Part shown: positions 57,732-64,000 of the stretch, piece after piece | Numbering within the stretch: position 1 is the first letter of the stretch | Layout of the letters: the number at the start of each line of letters is the position of its first letter | Origin: Leptospiraceae bacterium | GTDB taxonomy: Bacteria; Spirochaetota; Leptospiria; Leptospirales; Leptonemataceae | Assembly (NCBI GenBank): GCA_026005135.1 | Contig: BPKM01000009.1 | Span: 18,105-82,104, forward strand | Length of the DNA stretch: 64,000 bases | Reading direction: 5' to 3' | Translations under genes and position numbers: made by a program | The notes under the pieces: model-generated | Database searches by the model: none | Told to the model about the DNA's origin: nothing | The model's input: only the letters and a program-made list of their open reading frames with translations

Positions 57732-58925
57732 ATGCTACCAATCACAGATTTATTAAAACAAATTAAAACAAATCAAATTAAACATAGCACAGAAGGAGAA
57801 AAGATACGATATTCTTCTTTTTTTAAACCTGTTGTTGTATGGAATGTTAATGAGTTTTGTAATATGAGTTGTCCTCATTGTTATGCATCTGCCAAAAAAA
57901 GAAAAAAAGAAACAAAAGAATTATCAACACAAGAAGCAGAATTTATAATTAAACAACTTTATGATTATGGTATTAAAGTTTTGATCTTTTCTGGAGGAGA
58001 ACCTCTACTACGGCAGGATTTATTCCATTTGATAGAACTTTCGTCCAATTTAGGATTTCAATGTCATTTATCAACAAATGGTGTATTAATAAACGAAAAA
58101 AATGCTGAGAAATTAAAACAACTTAAAATATTTTATGTAGGTATTAGTATTGATGGATTACCAGAATTCAATGATAAATATCGAGGATTAAATCATGCTT
58201 TCGAAAAAGCATTTATGGCTTTTAGATATTTAAAAGAAAATCAGATTATGACTGGTCTACGCATTACGTTAAGTAAAGCGAATAAAGATCAACTTTTACC
58301 TTTAATTGATTATGCACTTAAACATAATATTGATAGATTCTATATTTCCCATTTACTTTATTCTGGTCGAGGAGAAAATATTCAGAATGATGATCTTTCT
58401 ACTGAAGAAGCAAAACAAATTATGTGGCAAATTTTCCAATTAGCAGATCAATTTTTATCAGAAAATAAACATATTCGATTTGTTTCTGGAGGAAATGACG
58501 TAGATTGTGCTTTATTATATTTATATACAAAAGAAAAATATGGAGAAAGAAAAGCAAATCAAATCAAAATTTTATTAGAAAAACGAAAAGGAAATTCTGC
58601 TGGAGAAAAGATTATAAATATTGATCATCTTGGAAATGTTCATCCAGATCAATTCTGGAGAAATTATACAGCAGGTAATTTATTAGAAAATACCCTTGAA
58701 GAAATTATGCAAGACTCTTTATTTTTACAATTAAAAGAACGAGAAAAATATCTTAAAGATTGTAAAGAATGCCCCTTTTTAATGATGTGTAGAGGTTCCC
58801 ATAGAGAAAGAGCATTAGCTGTCTATCATGATTTATGGGCTATAGACCCTGCCTGTTATTTAAAGGATTTTCGCAATATTTCTAATAAAAATCCCAATAA
58901 AAAAATATATGGAGTAGCAATATGA
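57732..58925 (+). CDS. nirJ: Heme d1 biosynthesis radical SAM protein NirJ
   Basis: The 397-residue radical SAM protein has the cluster motif CNMSCPHC (Cys 43, 47, 50), SGGEPLLRQD, and a C-terminal SPASM-like cysteine region CKECPFLMMCRGSHRERA. NirJ removes propionate side chains of didecarboxysiroheme to introduce the keto groups of heme d1. Neighbour NirF starts in its stop codon (ATGA overlap). The related AhbD is disfavoured by context, since nirF and nirS-type genes follow. Confidence 0.88.
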   Translation: MLPITDLLKQIKTNQIKHSTEGEKIRYSSFFKPVVVWNVNEFCNMSCPHCYASAKKRKKETKELSTQEAEFIIKQLYDYGIKVLIFSGGEPLLRQDLFHLIELSSNLGFQCHLSTNGVLINEKNAEKLKQLKIFYVGISIDGLPEFNDKYRGLNHAFEKAFMAFRYLKENQIMTGLRITLSKANKDQLLPLIDYALKHNIDRFYISHLLYSGRGENIQNDDLSTEEAKQIMWQIFQLADQFLSENKHIRFVSGGNDVDCALLYLYTKEKYGERKANQIKILLEKRKGNSAGEKIINIDHLGNVHPDQFWRNYTAGNLLENTLEEIMQDSLFLQLKEREKYLKDCKECPFLMMCRGSHRERALAVYHDLWAIDPACYLKDFRNISNKNPNKKIYGVAI

Positions 58926-60100
58926 GATATATAAATTTTTTATTATTTTTATTTATAACAAGTTTGATTACCCTATGTACTCTCAGAGATATAAGAGTAG
59001 GCTCATTTATTTATGTCGTAGAAAGAGAAAATTCCACTTTAGCAGTTATTGATATAGAAAATTATCAAGTTGTAAAGAGAATTCCATTAGAAGCAAATCT
59101 TCGACATGCTACTATAGTATTTGAACCATCTTTAAAATATGGTTATATTGCTACAAGAAACGGGAAATTAAACCGAATAAATTTAGAAACTAAAGAATAT
59201 GATGGTTATATAGAAACATCAAAAAATTCCATTGGTTTAGCAATCAGTCAAGATGGACAGACAATCGCTGTTTCTGAATACGAACCTGGTGGAATTACTA
59301 TTGTATCAGTAAAGGATTTTAAAATCAAACAAGTTATACCAGCGAAAATAGACAATAATAAATATTCAAAAATTACTGGTTTAGTTGATGGTCCAGAGAA
59401 TTCTTTTATATGTGCTTTAATGGATTCTAATGAAATTTGGATTTTAAAAAGAGAAGATCCAGTAGATCCAGAAAGTCCTTATAAGATAACAAATAAGATT
59501 AAAACAGCAGATCTCTATCCATTTGATGGTTTAATTACTCCCGATGGTAGATATTACGTAAATGCCCATTATAAATCAAATATTTTAAGTTTTATAGATT
59601 TATGGAATTTAAAAGATAGAGCAGAAAAAATCGATTTTGGAAAATATTCTAAAAAAACACCTGTAAAAATGCCTCATATGGAAGCATGGGCAAATGCAGG
59701 CGAAAAAATTTTTATCTCTGCAAATGGAGAACCTCTTTTACATGTAATAAATGCAAAAACATTAAAATATAGTCATTCTATACCTATTATAGGTGATGGC
59801 GTATATACTGTTGTACACCCTTTTCAGAAAGAAATCTGGATTACTTTTTCTGGAGAATCAGATGGAAAAATTCAAATTATAGATACAAGAACAGAAAAAA
59901 CAATTAAAATTTTAGATGTTGGTAAAAAAATTTATCACTTAGCATTTACACCTAAGGGAGATAAAGCATTTGTAAGTTCTAATGCTACCAATGAACTAAT
60001 CGTTATAAGAACTTATGATTATAAAATTATAAAACGCATTCCTCTTAATTCACCATCAGGTATTTTTGGTGTATGGCGAGCATATCAAATAGGACTATAA
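58922..60100 (+). CDS. nirF: Heme d1 biosynthesis protein NirF
   Basis: The 392-residue protein has a short N-terminal signal (FLFITSLITLCTL, a possible lipobox Cys) followed by the eight-bladed d1-type propeller seen in cd1 reductases but without a heme c domain: VYVVERENSTLAVIDIEN, SEYEPGGITIVSV, and a C-terminal PLNSPSGIFG. NirF is needed for heme d1 formation and can bind it. Overlaps nirJ by 4 bp. Confidence 0.88.
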   Translation: MRYINFLLFLFITSLITLCTLRDIRVGSFIYVVERENSTLAVIDIENYQVVKRIPLEANLRHATIVFEPSLKYGYIATRNGKLNRINLETKEYDGYIETSKNSIGLAISQDGQTIAVSEYEPGGITIVSVKDFKIKQVIPAKIDNNKYSKITGLVDGPENSFICALMDSNEIWILKREDPVDPESPYKITNKIKTADLYPFDGLITPDGRYYVNAHYKSNILSFIDLWNLKDRAEKIDFGKYSKKTPVKMPHMEAWANAGEKIFISANGEPLLHVINAKTLKYSHSIPIIGDGVYTVVHPFQKEIWITFSGESDGKIQIIDTRTEKTIKILDVGKKIYHLAFTPKGDKAFVSSNATNELIVIRTYDYKIIKRIPLNSPSGIFGVWRAYQIGL

Positions 60101-60115
60101 TTTTGGAGAATAATT

Positions 60116-61144
60116 ATGATAACCAGAACAAAATTAAGCTTAGATTTACAAAATCAATTAGCCAAAAGGATACAAAAACAATTTCCTATTGTGGAAAGAC
60201 CTTTTTTACATTTAGCAAATGAATTTTCTTTAACAGAAAAAGAAATTCTTCAACAATTAGAAGAATGGGATCATCAAAAATATCTTAGAGAAATTTCCGC
60301 TGTAATGGAAGGAGAAGTATTAAATTATGATTCTGCTTTAGTTTGTGGTCGAATTTTAGAAAAAGATTTAGATAATGTTGTTTCTATTTTAAAAGAACAT
60401 CCTACTATCACTCATCTATATTTAAGAATTTACGAAATAAACCTATGGTTTACAATTGCTGTTTCTAAGGATATTGGCATCGAAAAGCATTTAAATGCTT
60501 TATCTAATTTTACAGGCTATAAATATTATCCTCTTAGAAGAACACAAACTTTTAAAATTGGTGTAAATTTTGATCTTAACAAAAAAATTAATATAACAGA
60601 AAAAACAGATATTCCTTCTAATTTTAATAAATTTCCTCAAGAAGAATTAACAGAAGAAGTAAAACAAATCATAAGAGCAATACAAACACCTTTACCTTAT
60701 ATAGAAAGACCTTTCGAAAAACTGGCAAAAGAATTTTCTCTTACGGAAAAGAAATTGCTTTCTTTTTTAAATTCATCACCATATGGATGTATAAGAAAAT
60801 ATGTTGCTACTTTTAATCATAGGAAATTAGGTGTATCTTATAATGCAATGACAGTATGGAAAGTTCCAGAAGAAGAATTAGCATTAAAAGGTAATCAACT
60901 AGCAAATTTTCCAGAAGTTAGCCATTGTTATGCGAGAACTATATTACCAGAGTTTCCCTATAATCTTTATTCAATGATCCATGGACCAGATGAAGAAACA
61001 GTCCATAATATAATTAAAAATATTTCTAATAAATTAGATATTACAGAATATCTAATACTATATTCACCTATAGAGTATAAAAAAACAAGATTAAAATACT
61101 TTCTAAAAGAATTAGAAAAATGGGAATTTACTAATATCCATTAA
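60116..61144 (+). CDS. nirDLGH: Fused siroheme decarboxylase NirDL/NirGH-type
   Basis: Two Lrp/AsnC-like halves are fused in 342 residues. Half 1 (about 1-160) has FPIVERPFLHLANEFSLTE and REISAVMEGEVLNYDS; half 2 (about 180-335) repeats LPYIERPFEKLAKEFSLTE, then IRKYVATFNHRKLGVSYNAM and YARTILPEFPYNLYSMIHG. These match the two subunit types (NirD/G-like and NirL/H-like) that decarboxylate siroheme to 12,18-didecarboxysiroheme, the step before NirJ. The protein is a one-chain version of what is often two to four genes. No DNA-binding role is expected. Confidence 0.85.
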   Translation: MITRTKLSLDLQNQLAKRIQKQFPIVERPFLHLANEFSLTEKEILQQLEEWDHQKYLREISAVMEGEVLNYDSALVCGRILEKDLDNVVSILKEHPTITHLYLRIYEINLWFTIAVSKDIGIEKHLNALSNFTGYKYYPLRRTQTFKIGVNFDLNKKINITEKTDIPSNFNKFPQEELTEEVKQIIRAIQTPLPYIERPFEKLAKEFSLTEKKLLSFLNSSPYGCIRKYVATFNHRKLGVSYNAMTVWKVPEEELALKGNQLANFPEVSHCYARTILPEFPYNLYSMIHGPDEETVHNIIKNISNKLDITEYLILYSPIEYKKTRLKYFLKELEKWEFTNIH

Positions 61145-61281
61145 TATTATTTTAGAGTATTAAATACATAATTTTTGCTTGATTTTTAAAGAATATAAAA
61201 TAAAATGATTTAAAACATACAAATCAGGTAATAATATAATATATATTAAATAGTATAAAAATTTAATATAAGGAGTAGCAT

Positions 61282-63281
61282 ATGAATCAAAAGCATAAAA
61301 AAACCAGCTTACAGTGGTTGGGAATAGGTTTGTTAATTACATTCCTATTTCCAGTGGCTTGTAAAAAACCAACGGAAGAAATAGCACAAAAGAAAGAATA
61401 TGCAGGCAAAGGAAAAGAAATCTTTATCAATAAAGGATGTGTTGCCTGCCATGACTTTAGTGGAACAGACAAACCTACTGGTCCTTCTTTAAAAGGTGTA
61501 ACCAAACGTGTTTCTGTGGAATGGTTACAAAAATGGTTAAAAAATCCCGACGAAGTTAAGAAAACCGATAAATATGCTCAGGAATTGGATAAGAAATTCC
61601 CAACTTCTAATATGATAAATCTTGGTTTAACAGATCAGGAAATCAATGATATTATTGATTATCTAAAATGGATGGATACAGAAGGAAGTGTTGCCGCAGA
61701 TTTTAAACCTCTATCTCCCGAAGAATTCGAAAGAGCAAAAAAAATCTATTTTGAACGTTGTTCTGGATGTCATGGAGCAAAACGCTGGGGAGCTACTGGT
61801 CCATCATTATTACCTACATCTCATATTGATAAAGCAAAGGAAATTCCTGGTGGTGGTACAAGGGAAAAAGGAACAGAAGCTTTAAAAGCCATTATCTGGA
61901 ATGGAACACCAGCAGGTATGCCTCCCTGGGGTAAAGAAGGTGTTTTAACAGAAGAAGAAGTAGAACTAATGGCTCGATATGTCCAAATGGATCCCCCAGA
62001 AGTTCCTAAATTAGGTATGGAAGAAGCTAAAAAAAGTTGGGAGCTTTTAGTAAAACCAGAAGATCGTCCTAAGTCTGATCCTACAAATGGTAAATACTTA
62101 AATTATTTCGGTGTTATATTGAGAGATGCAGGTAAAGTAGCTATTATAGATGGAACTACAAAAAAATTCTTCTCTCAGTGGTAGATTCGGGATATGCAAC
62201 ACATATTTTACGTTCTTCGCATTCAGGTAGATATTTTTATACCATTGGTAGAGATGGTCGAGTAGGATTAATAGATCTATGGTTTGAGAAACCTAAACTC
62301 GTTGCAAAAGTAAGAACTTGCTGGGATGCACGTTCAGTTGATTCTTCCAAAGCACCTGGCTACGAAGATAAATATGCAATTATAGGATGTTATACTCCTA
62401 ATCAATACTGGATCTTAGACGGACAAACCTTAGAACCATTATCCGTCAGAAGTGTCGCTGATTCTCCTGATTGGGCAACAGGTAATAAACTACCAGAAGT
62501 ACGCGTAGCTTCTATTGTAGCTTCAGAAGATGAACCTTTCTGGGTTATCAACTTAAAAGAATCTGGATGGGTATATTTAATCGATTATCGGGATCCAAAA
62601 AATCCAAAAGAAACTCGGTTAAAAGCTGATAACTTTTTACACGATGGTGGTTGGGTAAAAATACCAGGTAAAAAAGAAAAACGATATTTCTTAGTAGCTG
62701 CAAATGCAAAAAATAAAGTATGTGTGGTAGATACAAAAGAACATAAAGTAATTAATTGTTTAGAAACTGGAAAAATTCCTCATCCAGGTCGTGGAGCAAA
62801 TATTGTAGATCCGAAATATGGGTCTGTATATGTTACAGGACATATTGGTGATGATAAAATTGTCTTTATTGGTGTTGATCCAGAAAAACATCCTCAATAT
62901 GCCTGGAAAGTTGTAAGAGAAATAAAAACAAAATCTCCAGGAAATTTATTTGTAAAATCTCATCCAAAATCTAATCATATATGGTTTGATATGCCACTTT
63001 CTTCCAAACAGGAAAATGGAAATTTCGTAAATGGACAGGTAGGTGTAATTGATATTAAAACTGGTAAAATAATTAAATATATACAGGTAAGCCCCAAAAG
63101 AGTGGTTCATTTTGAATACGATAAAGATGGTAATGAAGTCTGGATTTCTGGTTGGTTAGAAAATAAAATCTATATCTATGATGATAAAACATTAAAACTT
63201 AAAAAAGTTATCGAAGGTGATTGGTTAAAAACACCAACAGGAAAATTCAACGTATATAATACAAGTAAAGATATTTATTAA
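61282..63281 (+). CDS. nirS: Cytochrome cd1-type nitrite reductase with two heme c sites, frameshifted
   Basis: Frame 1 (61282-62184) has a lipoprotein-like signal (FPVAC, Cys 27) and two c-type cytochrome domains, CVACH (53-57) and CSGCH (160-164), then VKPEDRP and GKVAIIDG. Frame 2 (from 62178) continues VDSGYATHILR with the d1-ligand His, and ends TPTGKFNVYNT as in NirS. A lost base near 62176 splits them: the total is 2000 nt, one short of 2001. The distal-pocket His369 equivalent (FLHDGGW) is kept, but the His327 region (YHPEPRVA in Pseudomonas) reads KLPEVRVA, with Leu instead of His. NirN is the alternative identity. AAGGAG precedes the ATG. Confidence 0.88.
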
Positions 63282-63293
63282 AATCTCATTAAA

Positions 63294-63321
63294 GCGTTCC
63301 CTTATCTGGGAACGCTTTTTT
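63294..63321 (+). terminator. Rho-independent terminator after nirS
   Basis: GCGTTCCC-TTATCT-GGGAACGC followed by T6, 12 bp after the nirS stop. It closes the nir cluster and also separates it from the convergent SET gene. Confidence 0.95.
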
Positions 63322-63323
63322 GT

Positions 63324-63920
63324 TTATTTTCTGACTTTTTTAAATCGCAAATGATAAACACTCTTATATTTAGAATGATCTTTAAAAAATTCTTCTAATT
63401 CTTTTTTGGTAATCTCATCTATAAATTCATATAGAGGTTGCTCTACATAGGGAATTTTTTCTAAAGCTGGTAATATTTTCTTGTCCCATTCATGATAATA
63501 TTTATCAAAATCTTCATTACACACCACCTTACGGCAATTTGGTTTATCACAAGATAAATGGATTTCATGATCAAGATTAAAAATACCATATTCATCAGTA
63601 ATTTGTTCTCCTGGTTCTATATCTTTTATTGCAATTTCAAATCCATAACCAGTACTTATAGTATTAGGGTCACAACAATGATTGGTATATTTAGCAAAAT
63701 CCCAGCTAATAATTCGATAACCTTCTGGATCAATATAAGAATATCTATCAATAATCTTTTTTAAAGATTCGCTATATTTGGGATAATCCTCCTGAGAAAT
63801 CATAATTTCTAAATCATCTTTAACATATACAATGGTACCCATAGGGATCTTATTCGTTGCGAATACTCCATATCCAACTTCTGGACTAATAAATTTTATT
63901 TCTGTATACGGATGAATCAT
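63324..63920 (-). CDS. SET-domain protein
   Basis: This 198-residue protein contains SET motifs: GYGVFATNKIPMGTIVY, NHCCDPNT (the NHxxxPN signature) and GEQITDEYG, followed by a Cys-rich post-SET CDKPNCRKVVC that could bind zinc with the first Cys. SET proteins methylate lysines; bacterial targets are mostly unknown. The C-terminal ~60 residues form a helical extension. It is a lone gene at the right edge; the remaining 80 bp show nothing. Confidence 0.85.
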   Translation of the reverse strand: MIHPYTEIKFISPEVGYGVFATNKIPMGTIVYVKDDLEIMISQEDYPKYSESLKKIIDRYSYIDPEGYRIISWDFAKYTNHCCDPNTISTGYGFEIAIKDIEPGEQITDEYGIFNLDHEIHLSCDKPNCRKVVCNEDFDKYYHEWDKKILPALEKIPYVEQPLYEFIDEITKKELEEFFKDHSKYKSVYHLRFKKVRK

Positions 63921-64000
63921 ACTTCCTCTTTAAAATAATAAAAATTGAACTGATGATGTAAAATTTAAAACGCTATCACTGTCAATTCAGAATTTAAAAG

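Overview
The window is a chromosome segment from a very AT-rich bacterium (GC content looks well under one third by eye; I did not compute it). Several things point to a spirochaete, most likely a Leptospira relative (order Leptospirales). There are many small lipoproteins with loose lipoboxes, a 5S rRNA gene standing alone without 16S or 23S, a type III glutamine synthetase, a DUF1564-like protein, cysteine-rich-repeat and DUF4189 secreted proteins, and paired acyl-CoA dehydrogenase genes. This assignment is inference from gene content, not from a marker phylogeny.

Layout. 1-1406: 5' part of a PLD-nuclease/SNF2-helicase protein running off the left edge. 1558-9087: an outer-membrane-like protein, then a long minus-strand housekeeping run read pcm, lipB, a lipoprotein, gltX, prfA, fabG-like, methyltransferase. 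9125-15178: UbiB-like kinase, DUF1564-like protein, umuDC, a lipoprotein, a permease, and two tRNAs (Tyr, Thr). 15291-33658: bioA, a DUF4189 protein, a SplB-like radical SAM protein, OmpA/PD40, PilZ, hisS, ilvC, a lipoprotein gene with a nonsense codon, two acyl-CoA dehydrogenase-like genes, an RNA methyltransferase, xseB, a GlmU-like protein, glnN and glmS. 33897-38427: an unusual G-rich structured leader before a large acidic lipoprotein with two carbohydrate-binding-like domains, then a thioesterase-fold protein, a channel-like protein and an aldolase-like protein. 38563-43021: a thioesterase, a surface-protein gene broken by a MITE, an MFS transporter, and a 5S rRNA gene followed by a tandem array of diverged partial 5S copies. 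43117-55082: lipoproteins, groES-groEL, an S1P-lyase-like protein, a sugar kinase, a cNMP-SLC13 fusion, pyrD and pepA. 55141-63920: another MITE, a Cys-rich repeat protein, DUF190-crcB, then a compact heme d1/cd1 nitrite reductase cluster (Rrf2 regulator, nirJ, nirF, fused nirDLGH, two-heme-c nirS) and a SET-domain protein.

The physiological theme on the right is anaerobic nitrite respiration: NirJ, NirF and NirDLGH build heme d1 for the cd1 reductase, under a probable NO/Fe-S-sensing Rrf2 regulator. The rest is mostly housekeeping with envelope proteins.

The most unusual items are (a) the 183-bp tandem array of 5S-derived units downstream of the real 5S gene, (b) three G-tract-plus-hairpin modules in the leader of the lipoprotein gene at 34086, and (c) a MITE family with IS5/IS903-like ends, one copy inserted cleanly in a gene with a 9-bp target duplication. 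Four genes (gltX, glnN, the 34086 lipoprotein, nirS) carry a single-base frameshift and one lipoprotein carries an in-frame stop. At least two of these are normally indispensable, so base-level sequence errors should be ruled out before calling pseudogenes.
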